From NCBI GenBank assembly GCA_948433435.1, contig CAOJDX010000010.1, positions 1 through 41,870 on the forward strand: a stretch of DNA of 41,870 bases, read 5' to 3'. The position numbers and the translations under genes were made by a program. Origin of the DNA: an uncultured Clostridia bacterium. Its GTDB lineage: Bacteria; Bacillota_I; Bacilli_A; RF39; UBA660. Numbering within the stretch: position 1 is the stretch's first letter; every line of letters starts with the position of its first letter. The notes under the pieces are model-generated. The model was not told the DNA's origin. It saw nothing but the letters and a program-made list of their open reading frames with translations, and did no database searches. Of the stretch, positions 6,799 to 14,902 are shown one piece after another.

Positions 6799-7020
6799 TA
6801 ACAACACAGCAACAACAGGAACAAATTTTTTCTATATAGACTATATATTATATGTAACATATAACTTATAAATCTTTATACATATATACTATATTTTTTA
6901 TTATTTTATTTAATATATATAATATATTGTTGTTATTGTTGCCATATATATATAAGCCTTAAAATATAAGGCTTATACTCGACAACAGTTTGAGTAAAAA
7001 CTGTTGCTAAAACTGTTGTC
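6799..7020. other. Origin-like intergenic region: A+T tract flanked by CAACA/TGTTG repeats
   Basis: No gene lies in 6725-7031. CAACA-rich sequence (6799-6820) is followed by about 100 bp that is nearly all A and T (6826-6926), then TTGTTGTTATTGTTGCC (6927-6943), a perfect 10-bp hairpin (6951-6960 with 6968-6977) without a U-tract, and three copies of CAACAGTTT/AAACTGTTG (6981-6991 inverted; 6998-7006 and 7010-7020). The outer pair forms an 11-bp perfect inverted repeat. This directly follows the primase-helicase gene, so it is a good candidate for the lytic replication origin; it could instead be a processing or termination region. Confidence 0.5.
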
Positions 7021-7031
7021 TTTGTTGTCTT

Positions 7032-9497
7032 TCAACCTAAATTTTTTCTCTTAAATGCTCTTTGTCTTCCATAGTATCCAAAACGAATAGGATTGGCACT
7101 CCTAATCCAATTACCACCCTTAATAATAAGATCTCCAATTTCTCGACTCTTTTGCATATTTAAATCTTTCTTGTCTCCTTCGAGCAGTTCGCACCATACT
7201 TCAATAACACTTATTTTATCTCTAGGTTTTCCTAATTTCTTTTCATTCCTTATATAATTAATCCTTTGAAATACATCTTTTTCATACCAATCATCTGGTA
7301 CAGGCATATCTAAATATTCATTTACAATACCTTCAAGAGGGTTGTGTTTTGTATGACTCTCTTGCTGCTGTTTCGCTATAGCGTTAGCTTCTTTATCTAG
7401 TATTAATGACTCACCAGCTTTGTAATACTTCACTGCTTCCGCCCATATTTGATCTACTTCATAAGTATTTAAATCTTTCCATATATTCTTTTTAGCTTTG
7501 TTTGCATCAACGTCTAAAGGCAAGAATCGTCTATTACCTGTTGTATCTCTCAAACAATTACGATCATTAGTTGTACAAATGAATATACACTGTCTCTTAT
7601 GACTTTTTGTATTTCTAGCATAAACGCTTCTAAAATTATCTTCCTGTTTACTCATAAATTGCTTTATTGTCTCGATTTCTACTCTTTTCATAGCTGCAAG
7701 TTCAGCGATCTCTATTATCCAGTTGCCCTGTATCTGTTCATATGCTTCTCTACCTTTAAGTGTTGTTATACTATCGCTATACCATTCTTTACCCAATCTT
7801 TTTATTATCTGGCTTTTACCTACCCCTTGATCTCCTACAAGCACTATACTTGTGTCTAGTTTTACTCCAGGTTCAAATATTCTAGCAACAGCTCCAACTA
7901 ATGATTTTCTCGTTACTGATCTTGAATATATATTATCTTCAACACCCAAGTAATCAATAAACAATGTGTCTAGTCGATTGATTCCATCATAATTTAAAGA
8001 ATTTAAGTAATCTAATACAGAGTTAAAGCTGTTTTTCTTTACTATAACTCCGTAAGCATCATAAGTATTATTCCGATGATTTATTTCATAGTTCTTTTCT
8101 AGATATAAGCGTAATCCAGAATCATCAGAATCTTCCCATTGTCTTTTTGTATTACTCTTATCCCATGGAATAGACCCAATAATCCATGTTTTATTATTAA
8201 AGGTATCTATTTTAAATTTATCTTTTAAATTTTTGTCATTTGATAGAATAATCTCAATATTTTCTATAGAAGGCTTAATCACATTCTTTTTGTTATATTT
8301 TAATTTACTTTTCCAGATATCATTTCCTGATAATTTAGCATTACAAGATCTCTTTTTTATTAACCATGTAACGCTATTTCTAAGTGCCTTAAAGTCGCAT
8401 TCTACCGTTTTCCTGAAAGTCGCATTCTTTCGTGTTACATGATCCCCTAAATATTTAAGCTTAGATTCTTTTTTAATAAAACTTTTTATCTCATTTTTGT
8501 CTATTTTTTTATTCCTAATAATGAAATGACTCATTATTTTAAACGAAGGTAAGTATTTTAAATTTGTTTTCTTATCAAATTTCTCATCTAAATGACCATA
8601 TAAATGAATTCTTAATAGATCAAAAGCATTACAAAGTCTTCCACTTGTTGGATCAGTTGCATGGTTTGAATATGTAAATAATCCATTATCATATATTAAA
8701 ACCCCTCCATATGTACTTCCCTTAATGTACGTATATCTATCATCACTACAGGGGGAATAAACATCATATAAATATTCCTCTATAACTTTTCTAACATCAT
8801 ATACTCTACAAAACGCACCTATTATTCCACCTTTATCTCTTGGATCTTGTTGTCTATGTTTATGTACTCTTATTTTGTTTTTTTCTCTATCTGATACATA
8901 CCACTGTGATCTGTCTCTCCAGTCATCATATAATTCCAAAGTTTTATCTACGTCCAAAGGGAAAGTATCTCTAAATTTAAATATATATTCACCATCTTTA
9001 CTTACACTTGGATAATACATGAGTCTGTGAGGTTGGTATGTTGTATCATCAAACATATTAATATCTATTTGATTAGCTATTTGTCTTCCTAAAGCTTCAT
9101 ATTCTTCATTGTCACAAGTACGAGAAAGAGGTATAATTAATCTATACCTCGGATTATGTTTTGTGTATTTATGTGTTGAAAACACACAATAACTGAATTC
9201 AAAGTAAGTTTCTAAGAATTCAGTTATTTCTTCATTCGCATAATCTGCATCTAAAGTTAATATGCATCTATTTAACACATTGTTAGTTCTACGAAATCCG
9301 TCTCTCAATTCTCCCCCAACAAACCCACCAACATCTTTAATATCATCTTGTTTTGATTTCTCCATATTAAAATATTCTTCTTGTGTTTCATCAGTTATAA
9401 TAGGTTTCTTCAAACTCTCAACAAATTCTAACCAGCTTAATTCTATCTTATTCCAATTCTTACTCTTTCTACTTTTTCCAACTGATATAATCATCAC
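7032..9497 (-). CDS. VapE-family primase-helicase
   Basis: 821 residues. The N-terminal part (about 40-200) looks like an archaeo-eukaryotic primase-type domain: ILTLDADYA (D83, D85) and the block CVFSTHKYTKHNPRYRLIIPLSR (about 104-126). The C-terminal part (about 490-760) is a virulence-associated E helicase: Walker A GDQGVGKS (555-562), followed by WIIEIAELAAM (Walker B region), then FICTTNDRNCLRDTTGNRRFLPL with the sensor residue and arginine finger. It would prime and unwind at the phage origin. GTG at 9497 and ATG at 9494 are both possible after AAGGAG. It follows the PolA gene by 13 bp; the origin-like region lies directly downstream. Confidence 0.92.
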   Translation of the reverse strand: MMIISVGKSRKSKNWNKIELSWLEFVESLKKPIITDETQEEYFNMEKSKQDDIKDVGGFVGGELRDGFRRTNNVLNRCILTLDADYANEEITEFLETYFEFSYCVFSTHKYTKHNPRYRLIIPLSRTCDNEEYEALGRQIANQIDINMFDDTTYQPHRLMYYPSVSKDGEYIFKFRDTFPLDVDKTLELYDDWRDRSQWYVSDREKNKIRVHKHRQQDPRDKGGIIGAFCRVYDVRKVIEEYLYDVYSPCSDDRYTYIKGSTYGGVLIYDNGLFTYSNHATDPTSGRLCNAFDLLRIHLYGHLDEKFDKKTNLKYLPSFKIMSHFIIRNKKIDKNEIKSFIKKESKLKYLGDHVTRKNATFRKTVECDFKALRNSVTWLIKKRSCNAKLSGNDIWKSKLKYNKKNVIKPSIENIEIILSNDKNLKDKFKIDTFNNKTWIIGSIPWDKSNTKRQWEDSDDSGLRLYLEKNYEINHRNNTYDAYGVIVKKNSFNSVLDYLNSLNYDGINRLDTLFIDYLGVEDNIYSRSVTRKSLVGAVARIFEPGVKLDTSIVLVGDQGVGKSQIIKRLGKEWYSDSITTLKGREAYEQIQGNWIIEIAELAAMKRVEIETIKQFMSKQEDNFRSVYARNTKSHKRQCIFICTTNDRNCLRDTTGNRRFLPLDVDANKAKKNIWKDLNTYEVDQIWAEAVKYYKAGESLILDKEANAIAKQQQESHTKHNPLEGIVNEYLDMPVPDDWYEKDVFQRINYIRNEKKLGKPRDKISVIEVWCELLEGDKKDLNMQKSREIGDLIIKGGNWIRSANPIRFGYYGRQRAFKRKNLG

Positions 9498-9510
9498 ATA
9501 TCAACTCCTT

Positions 9511-11430
9511 TTAATCTTTTTTATAAAACATAGTTTCAAATCCAGATGCACTCAAATTCAATCCCTCTGCCCATTCTATAGGTTCAGCCATAATATTTTC
9601 TATGTCCTCAACTAGAACATCTTTATTAGTTTCTAGTATCACTTCATCATGCACGTGGAATATTATCCTATACCCTCTCTTATGTAATCTTTTAATACTC
9701 TCTGCTAAACAGTCCCTTGCTACTGCTTGTACAATATTTTCAACCAATTTACCCCCGTAGGTTTCTATATCTTCCCAAGCTTTAGTAGTTCCATTAACTC
9801 CCTTATAAACAATTGATTCACTACCAAACCTATTCAAAACAATTTTAGGTTGAACATATGAAAGTTTACGTCCTGAAGGTAAAGTGATAAATAAAATTCC
9901 ATCTTTTTTATTAAAGATAATACCTTTATCTATACTAGAAGATACTCCTTTAACGGCATTTATTGCACTTTTTTCTACTATTCGCCAAAATCTCGTTATA
10001 TTTGGATTCGCCTTTCTCCAACTATCAACAAGTTCTTGAAGTTCATTTTCTTTCAATCCCATTTCAATGCCACCCATTTGCTTTAATGCTCCAACGCTAC
10101 CACCGTAACCGAGTGCAAGCTCAGCAATTTTTCCTTTTTGCCTGAGTGGACTGGATTTATTTATAGATTCTAGTGGTACTTTAAACATTTGAGAGGCTGA
10201 CGCCTCATATATTTTCCCGTGAGTTTCAAATACTTCTATCCTCCATTTTTCATCGGCTAAATAAGCTATTACTCTAGCTTCAATCGCAGAAAAATCGCAC
10301 ACTATAAACTTTTTACCTTCACTTGGTATAAAAGCTGTCCTTATAAGTTGAGATAACACATCAGGGATGTTATCATAGAGCATCTCTAACAGATCATAAT
10401 CCCCATTAACTATTAAACTTCTAACCTCTTTTAAATTATCTAAATGATTCTGTGGTAAGTTATGTACTTGTACTAATCTTCCTGCCCATCTTCCTGTTCT
10501 ACTAGCTCCATAGAATTGAAGTAATCCTCTAATACATCCGTCATTACAAATACAGCTTTTCATTCTTTCATATTTCTTAATTGATGTTTTCCCGAGTTTT
10601 AGTTTTAAATCAAGTATTCGTTTTAATTTTTCATCTTTTGTATTATCGAGTATTGACTGAATAGTTTCCTTATCTACACTTAATGCTTCTATTCCTATGC
10701 TATTTAGATATTCTTTTACTTGTTTACTTGATTTTGGATTAACACCTTCAGTTAGGTTATCAAAACTACGTTTACATATATCTGTATAAATAGCATCAAA
10801 TCTTATAGCACTATCGATGAGTCTTTCATCTACCCTAATCCCTCGATCATTAATAATTTGATCTATAACATAAAGTTCTTGTTCTTTATCTGGTATTGGA
10901 TATTTTATTAATCTTTTTCTTATCTCTGATTCTACTTTTACATCTTGGATACAGTAACGCTTAAATTCCTCCCATTTTATAGGATCATCTTTTGGTGTTC
11001 GTCTAATTCCTTTGTGCGGAATTGAGAAATAATGTATAAGCCTTGTTCCTTTAGCATCCTTTTGAGCATCTAAATTTAATGCCTTAGCTACATCTTTCAA
11101 ATGATTAGGAAGACCTAACATCGACGCTTGAACTGCTGTGCATCTCCACTCTTCGATAGGTAGTTTAATATTTAAAAATCTAGATAAACATACTCGTTCA
11201 AAATTTGCGTTATATGCTGTTTTAATAACATCAGGATTGATAAGATCATTAATAATGAATTGTGGTAATGTCTTAATCTCTGTAAGATCTATAATTTTAA
11301 TTTCTTCATCATCGTATTTATACGCAAATAAGAGTATAGTAAAAGCAGCGGATTCTGCATAAGCATAAACCCCTGCTTTCTTAATATCCATATCACTATA
11401 AGTTTCTATATCAATTGATAATGTTTTCAT
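9511..11430 (-). CDS. Phage DNA polymerase, family A, with 3'-5' exonuclease
   Basis: 639 residues. The N-terminal DnaQ-like proofreading domain starts with SIDIETYSD (residues 5-13) and includes TAYNANFERVCL and YCIQDVKVESEI. Polymerase motifs: motif A IVCDFSAIEARV (376-387), motif B SPLRQKGKIAELALGYGGS (427-445), motif C FHVHDEVILE (591-600, catalytic D595). It is the replicative polymerase of the phage. The ATG overlaps the stop of the DUF2815 gene by 4 bp. The fingers residue after motif A is isoleucine (I383, as in SAIEAR), normal for these phage enzymes. Nothing suggests loss of function. Confidence 0.95.
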   Translation of the reverse strand: MKTLSIDIETYSDMDIKKAGVYAYAESAAFTILLFAYKYDDEEIKIIDLTEIKTLPQFIINDLINPDVIKTAYNANFERVCLSRFLNIKLPIEEWRCTAVQASMLGLPNHLKDVAKALNLDAQKDAKGTRLIHYFSIPHKGIRRTPKDDPIKWEEFKRYCIQDVKVESEIRKRLIKYPIPDKEQELYVIDQIINDRGIRVDERLIDSAIRFDAIYTDICKRSFDNLTEGVNPKSSKQVKEYLNSIGIEALSVDKETIQSILDNTKDEKLKRILDLKLKLGKTSIKKYERMKSCICNDGCIRGLLQFYGASRTGRWAGRLVQVHNLPQNHLDNLKEVRSLIVNGDYDLLEMLYDNIPDVLSQLIRTAFIPSEGKKFIVCDFSAIEARVIAYLADEKWRIEVFETHGKIYEASASQMFKVPLESINKSSPLRQKGKIAELALGYGGSVGALKQMGGIEMGLKENELQELVDSWRKANPNITRFWRIVEKSAINAVKGVSSSIDKGIIFNKKDGILFITLPSGRKLSYVQPKIVLNRFGSESIVYKGVNGTTKAWEDIETYGGKLVENIVQAVARDCLAESIKRLHKRGYRIIFHVHDEVILETNKDVLVEDIENIMAEPIEWAEGLNLSASGFETMFYKKD

Positions 11431-11984
11431 AATAACCCATCCATATCTGTATCAATTGATGCAGCCTCAACAGATTCAAAATCTAGTTCAGCACTTAATT
11501 TTCCTCCTAAGACTTCACCTTCATCTGTTTTCATCAAGTTGTTGAGTCCACAAGCTATACCTTTATTGCCATTAGTATTAAAAACATAAAAATTAATTGA
11601 TGCATATCCATAGCAGCCACTATAGAAATCTTCTGGGTTTGTAATTGGGTTTTTATATTTATCTAATATACCTGGTTTATTACCACTATTAGCATTTACA
11701 AAATAACAACCTGCATAAATCTCATCATCTGGTTTCTCAATATCTCCATCTCTTAATGGCGTTTTAATATTAGGAGGGATTTTACCTCCAAAAACACTCA
11801 CTCCAATTTTCTTTGCATTTTCTATTGCTTGTCTAATATCTTTTAATGTCTTCTCATCTGATTTAGGTATTAATAATGATATTGAATATTTAGGCTTACT
11901 CTCGTTGATACTTTTTGGCTCCCAAACATTTGCGTAACTAAATCTTACTTTCCCTGTAATTACTTTTGTATTTAATTCGCTCAT
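11427..11984 (-). CDS. DUF2815 single-stranded DNA-binding-like protein
   Basis: 185 residues matching DUF2815 end to end: TGKVRFSYANVWEP, then KYSISLLIPKSDEKTLKDI, then the central PLRDGDIEKPDDEIYAGCYFVNA, then GYASINFYVFNTNGNKGIACGLNNL. The family has an OB-like fold resembling T7 gp2.5 and is thought to bind single-stranded DNA during replication. It ends in acidic residues (DTDMDGLL), like other single-strand binding proteins that recruit partners by an acidic tail. AAGGAG precedes the ATG; it overlaps the polymerase gene by 4 bp. Confidence 0.9.
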   Translation of the reverse strand: MSELNTKVITGKVRFSYANVWEPKSINESKPKYSISLLIPKSDEKTLKDIRQAIENAKKIGVSVFGGKIPPNIKTPLRDGDIEKPDDEIYAGCYFVNANSGNKPGILDKYKNPITNPEDFYSGCYGYASINFYVFNTNGNKGIACGLNNLMKTDEGEVLGGKLSAELDFESVEAASIDTDMDGLL

Positions 11985-12000
11985 CTATTTAATCTCCTTA

Positions 12001-13137
12001 TTAAATATTTTTAAAGTCTATATCTGCACTATTAAATATTGGTCTTTCATCATCTATTGGTACTAGGCTAGGTTTACCCATAGGTTTAATAACATGATTG
12101 CCAAGTAGATCTTTAAAATCTTTTTTACCTAGTATTTTTTCTAAGGTACTTAAACTCTTTAAAGATGTTTTACAAACTTCTTCAGCTTTAAAACCACCTT
12201 CTTCTAAGATCTTAATAACTTCATTTTCTTCTATGTTAAAAATCCTATTACTCTTACCTTCTACTACTTTAAACCCTTTAAACTCTACACCATTTAAGGA
12301 TTGTTTTAATGCATAATCTTTAATTGTCTTACTCCATCTAACTAGATCATCCACAGATCCAAGGATATCTGCTATATCATCAGCACTTAATTCCGCTGGA
12401 TCTCTAAAATCATATCTGGCTATCTTTAACCTCTCATCAGCATAAGCCTTGCATATAGGACGAGCTCTACAAAATCCGTCATCGCAATGCTTACCTACTA
12501 CACAATTGCCATCACCATTAAAAGCTTTTAAAGCCTTAGCTTTAATTTCTTCCCCCCGTTTGAGTAAACAATCAGTACTTATTTTAAAAGTCGATATATT
12601 ATCCAATCTCGGTTGTATAATTGTAAGATTAACTATCTTAATGTCACACAAATAACCATACTCGTTTAAAGCACCTAATGCGTAGAGCATTAATTGAGGG
12701 TTGTTATCTGCAGATACTTTAACTCCCCTGCCATATTTTAGATCGATTATCTCCAATACATTATCTGATATTACAATCACATCAGATGTACCAAATCCCT
12801 CTGGTACCCAATAACCAAAATCTACTCTTTCCTCTAATTTAACAAGGGTATAATTCCGATCGTATCTGTTTACTATTTCCATAACTAGATTACAATAATA
12901 ATCAGTATGCTTATCCATCTCTTCATCAACATTTAAATCATTAATAGATTCATCATGTGCATCTTTCCCAATCAGATTTAATTTACGCCTAAGTTTTAAC
13001 TCACTTAATTCATGAGCTTTTATACCTTCCTTGGCATATTCTGATTCTTCATCCGGAAATTTACTCTCTAATGTTATTGATAAAGGACAATTAAGCCACT
13101 TTTTTGCTCCGCTTGCAGATAATTTAGCATGTGCCAT
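12001..13137 (-). CDS. DUF2800 protein, Cas4/RecB-like nuclease
   Basis: About 378 residues of DUF2800, PD-(D/E)XK nuclease superfamily. Visible: LSASGAKKWLNCPLSITLE (start), KEGIKAHELSELKL with the motif I His, then VPEGFGTSDVIVISDNVLEIIDLKYGRG (D...D-x-K core), NPQLMLYALGAL with the QxxxY, and a cysteine group GKHCDDGFCRARPICKAY that may hold an Fe-S cluster as in Cas4/AddB. It probably processes DNA ends in replication or recombination. A TTG 15 bp further upstream is in frame, but the ATG at 13137 overlaps the previous stop (TAATG) and has GGGG seven bases upstream. Confidence 0.9.
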   Translation of the reverse strand: MAHAKLSASGAKKWLNCPLSITLESKFPDEESEYAKEGIKAHELSELKLRRKLNLIGKDAHDESINDLNVDEEMDKHTDYYCNLVMEIVNRYDRNYTLVKLEERVDFGYWVPEGFGTSDVIVISDNVLEIIDLKYGRGVKVSADNNPQLMLYALGALNEYGYLCDIKIVNLTIIQPRLDNISTFKISTDCLLKRGEEIKAKALKAFNGDGNCVVGKHCDDGFCRARPICKAYADERLKIARYDFRDPAELSADDIADILGSVDDLVRWSKTIKDYALKQSLNGVEFKGFKVVEGKSNRIFNIEENEVIKILEEGGFKAEEVCKTSLKSLSTLEKILGKKDFKDLLGNHVIKPMGKPSLVPIDDERPIFNSADIDFKNI

Positions 13138-13478
13138 TATTTTACCCCACAAATTTTCTCTAATAATTTCTTATAATCAGATGTTTTGACATCTGTAAGC
13201 TTTTCAACTCCAAATTCATTTAATATCTCTTTAGCTACTTTTTTCCCTTTGTCTTTTGCTAATTTGATAAGCTCCTTTCTTAAATCATCAATTTTAATCT
13301 CTGATTCAAATTCCTTATTTTCTTCCTCCTTAATCTCTTTCACATCAGATTCCAATTCATTTTCCGATTCTAGTTCGACTTTTCCTGATTCTTCAAAACT
13401 TAGTAAATTCTCACATAGTGCGATTAATTTTTTAATTCCTTTCATATCGTTAGAATCAAGCTTAAATGTTAATATCAT
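13137..13478 (-). CDS. Acidic early phage protein, function unknown
   Basis: 113 residues with no family I can name securely. A short start (ILTFKLDSNDMKGIKKLIALCENLL) is followed by a very acidic Glu/Ser-rich stretch (about residues 30-65) and a basic helical end (LRKELIKLAKDKGKKVAKEILNEFGVEKLTDVK...). The end resembles small DNA-associated modules found beside DUF2800 genes. GGAGG precedes the ATG and its stop overlaps the DUF2800 start, so it is translationally coupled to the replication operon. Confidence 0.75.
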   Translation of the reverse strand: MILTFKLDSNDMKGIKKLIALCENLLSFEESGKVELESENELESDVKEIKEEENKEFESEIKIDDLRKELIKLAKDKGKKVAKEILNEFGVEKLTDVKTSDYKKLLEKICGVK

Positions 13479-13519
13479 AGCTTTACTCCCTCCAAATCCA
13501 AACCTTATCCATTCCTATC

Positions 13520-13699
13520 CTAACTTCTGCGTAATATTTTTATTGAGTTAATTAATATTAAAATAAAGTCTTCTATCTGCGTTTTTAATTTAATACTCAA
13601 TCTATTAGATTTAATATCATCTTCAGTCATCTTTAAAGCTTCCCTAAATATTTGATCATCAACCTGTCCAATTAAAGACTCTATTTGTTTTTTTATCAT
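13520..13699 (-). CDS. Small hypothetical protein, first gene of the early operon
   Basis: 59 residues, helical, with no recognised domain. It begins MIKKQIESLIGQVDDQIFREALKM and ends with basic residues. A GTG at 13708 is in frame, but the ATG at 13699 stands 8 bases after AGAGG. It is followed 41 bp later by the acidic protein gene on the same strand, so it leads the replication operon behind the candidate promoter at 13744-13771. Confidence 0.6.
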   Translation of the reverse strand: MIKKQIESLIGQVDDQIFREALKMTEDDIKSNRLSIKLKTQIEDFILILINSIKILRRS

Positions 13700-13743
13700 A
13701 TCTTTCACCTCTTTAATGATTCAAACTTTATCATCACAAACCC

Positions 13744-13771
13744 ATAATAAGACCTAGAATTCAAATTACAA
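13744..13771 (-). promoter_or_regulatory. Candidate promoter of the replication operon
   Basis: On the minus strand TTGTAA (13771-13766), a 16-bp spacer and TATTAT (13749-13744) lie about 45 bp before the first early gene. An alternative pair (TTTACG/TATTAT) is found some 50 bp further upstream. Neither is a consensus match. The rest of 13772-14010 holds two hairpins (listed separately) and an A-rich stretch with no gene I can see. Confidence 0.4.
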
Positions 13772-13844
13772 ATTTTAAAATTCATATAATAAATTAAAGT
13801 CAAATTACGTAAACAAGAAATTCAATTTCATATATTCGTTTATA

Positions 13845-13877
13845 GAAAAATAGACTCCCCTTATAAAAAGAGAGTCT
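13845..13877 (-). terminator. Terminator-like hairpin upstream of the replication operon
   Basis: Arms AGACTC (13852-13857) and GAGTCT (13872-13877) pair; on the minus strand they are followed by ATTTTTC. It is the second of two hairpins with GACTC/GAGTC arms behind the sigma-like gene and may insulate the early operon from it. Confidence 0.5.
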
Positions 13878-14010
13878 TGGAAAATTAAACTTCGTAAAAT
13901 GAGATGCATTTGAAACATTTAAAGCTTATCACAAACAAGAACAAAAAAAACGCACTAAAAACACACTAAGAATAAACCAAAAACAAATCAAAAAAAATAA
14001 TATCTAAAAA

Positions 14011-14038
14011 ATAAAAACGGACTCCCTTAAATGAGTCC
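14011..14038 (-). terminator. Terminator of the sigma-like gene
   Basis: On the minus strand GGACTC (14038-14033) pairs with GAGTCC (14024-14019) across an 8-nt loop, followed by GTTTTTAT and more T. It lies 16 bp behind the stop of the gene at 14054-14449. Confidence 0.8.
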
Positions 14039-14053
14039 TTAAAAAACATAATT

Positions 14054-14449
14054 TTATTTAATTAATCTTTTAAGTTTTAGTAAAGCTTGTTTTTTAATTT
14101 TCCCTATATAAGTAGGTGACCAATTTCCATCCATACCAATGGCAACTAATGTCTTACCTTCACAATAATAGGATAGCAAAATATTTTTCTCATGATCTTC
14201 AAGCATACTTAAAGCTTTTTCTGTGTAATACACATCTAAATTTTTACAATATAATTCATTCTCTAACAATATTTTAGTGTCAGTTAGATCTTGTATTTGC
14301 TCTTTCAAAGTATTTGTAATTTCACTTCTTAACTTAATTCTTGCTATTTTATCATCTATAATACCAATTTTGGTTTTTATCAATTGTACCTCTTTTTTAT
14401 TAATTGCATACTCTTTCAATTCATAAACGACTTCATCTTCGCGTTTCAT
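14054..14449 (-). CDS. Small sigma-region-4-like phage regulator
   Basis: About 131 residues. A long helical start rich in Lys, Glu and Ile (about 1-80, probable coiled coil) leads to a C-terminal HTH: MLEDHEKNILLSYYCEGKTLVAIGMDGNWSPTYIGKIKKQALLKLKRL, which resembles sigma region 4 and ArpU-like phage regulators. The ATG at 14449 has GGAGG seven bases upstream and is preferred to an earlier ATG at 14506. It is a single-gene unit with a near-consensus promoter (14589-14617) and its own terminator. It could activate a phage promoter; the target is unknown. Confidence 0.7.
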   Translation of the reverse strand: MKREDEVVYELKEYAINKKEVQLIKTKIGIIDDKIARIKLRSEITNTLKEQIQDLTDTKILLENELYCKNLDVYYTEKALSMLEDHEKNILLSYYCEGKTLVAIGMDGNWSPTYIGKIKKQALLKLKRLIK

Positions 14450-14588
14450 AAATAAACCTCCGTCACAACGATACTCAGTTAAATTATAAAGATCGTTCTT
14501 ATCCACAAATAAACTCTAGCAATTATTAAAATTTTATCTTAGGTATTTTTTTAATAAATAACTTTATATGAACATACTCCCGTAATAT

Positions 14589-14617
14589 TTTATAAACCTA
14601 AATTTACCATTTGTCAA
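14589..14617 (-). promoter_or_regulatory. Near-consensus promoter of the sigma-like gene, with flanking inverted repeat
   Basis: On the minus strand TTGACA (14617-14612), a 17-bp spacer and TATAAA (14594-14589). CCTAAAATTT just upstream and AAATTTAGG inside the spacer form an imperfect inverted repeat around the -35 box, a plausible operator. It leaves a leader of about 130 nt. The rest of 14618-14902 is A+T-rich and holds only the repeats and hairpin listed next. Confidence 0.75.
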
Positions 14618-14715
14618 ATTTTAGGAAAATCTATTTAAAAAAAACATATCAAAAAAATTCTATCTCACTACTCTGTTTTTATATTTTTTATATTTATATT
14701 TAGTATTCTGTTTAG

Positions 14716-14781
14716 AACCAACAAATTATATTAATTCAACCAATAAATTATATTAATTCAACCAATAAATTATATTGAGAC
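14716..14781. repeat. Three tandem 22-bp direct repeats upstream of the integrase
   Basis: Copies begin at 14716, 14738 and 14760 with an exact 22-bp period; each starts AACCAA(C/T)AAATTATATT and the third differs over its last bases. The position, about 120 bp before the integrase start, suits arm-type sites of a tyrosine integrase near attP. The attP core itself cannot be told from this sequence alone. Confidence 0.75.
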
Positions 14782-14818
14782 CCTGCTCTTTATTTTTTAA
14801 AGCAAGGAATTTTTTTTG
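14781..14818 (+). terminator. Imperfect terminator-like hairpin before the integrase
   Basis: CC-TGC-TTTA (14781-14792) can pair, with bulges, with TAAA-GCA-AGG (14798-14807), followed by a run of eight T. It may protect the integrase from upstream transcription, or be part of the attachment region. Low confidence. Confidence 0.35.
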
Positions 14819-14902
14819 AATTTTAATTGTGTATTTTTTAAATAATATATTAAAATTATTTGTAAACTTTATGAACAAATGTTTAATTTTAAAGAGGTAG
14901 TT

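Noticed and set aside
6951..6977. Terminator at the 10-bp hairpin behind the primase gene
   Set aside because: No U-tract on either side; kept as part of the origin-like region.
9262..9615. Plus-strand ORFs across the replication and tail genes, such as this one
   Set aside because: They are antisense shadows of long, well-conserved minus-strand genes, without ribosome sites or recognisable domains.
13878..14018. Small RNA gene or single-strand origin in the A-rich stretch
   Set aside because: Skewed base composition only; no promoter, conserved motif or convincing structure besides the listed terminators.
14716..14781. CRISPR array
   Set aside because: The 22-bp repeats are directly joined with no spacers.
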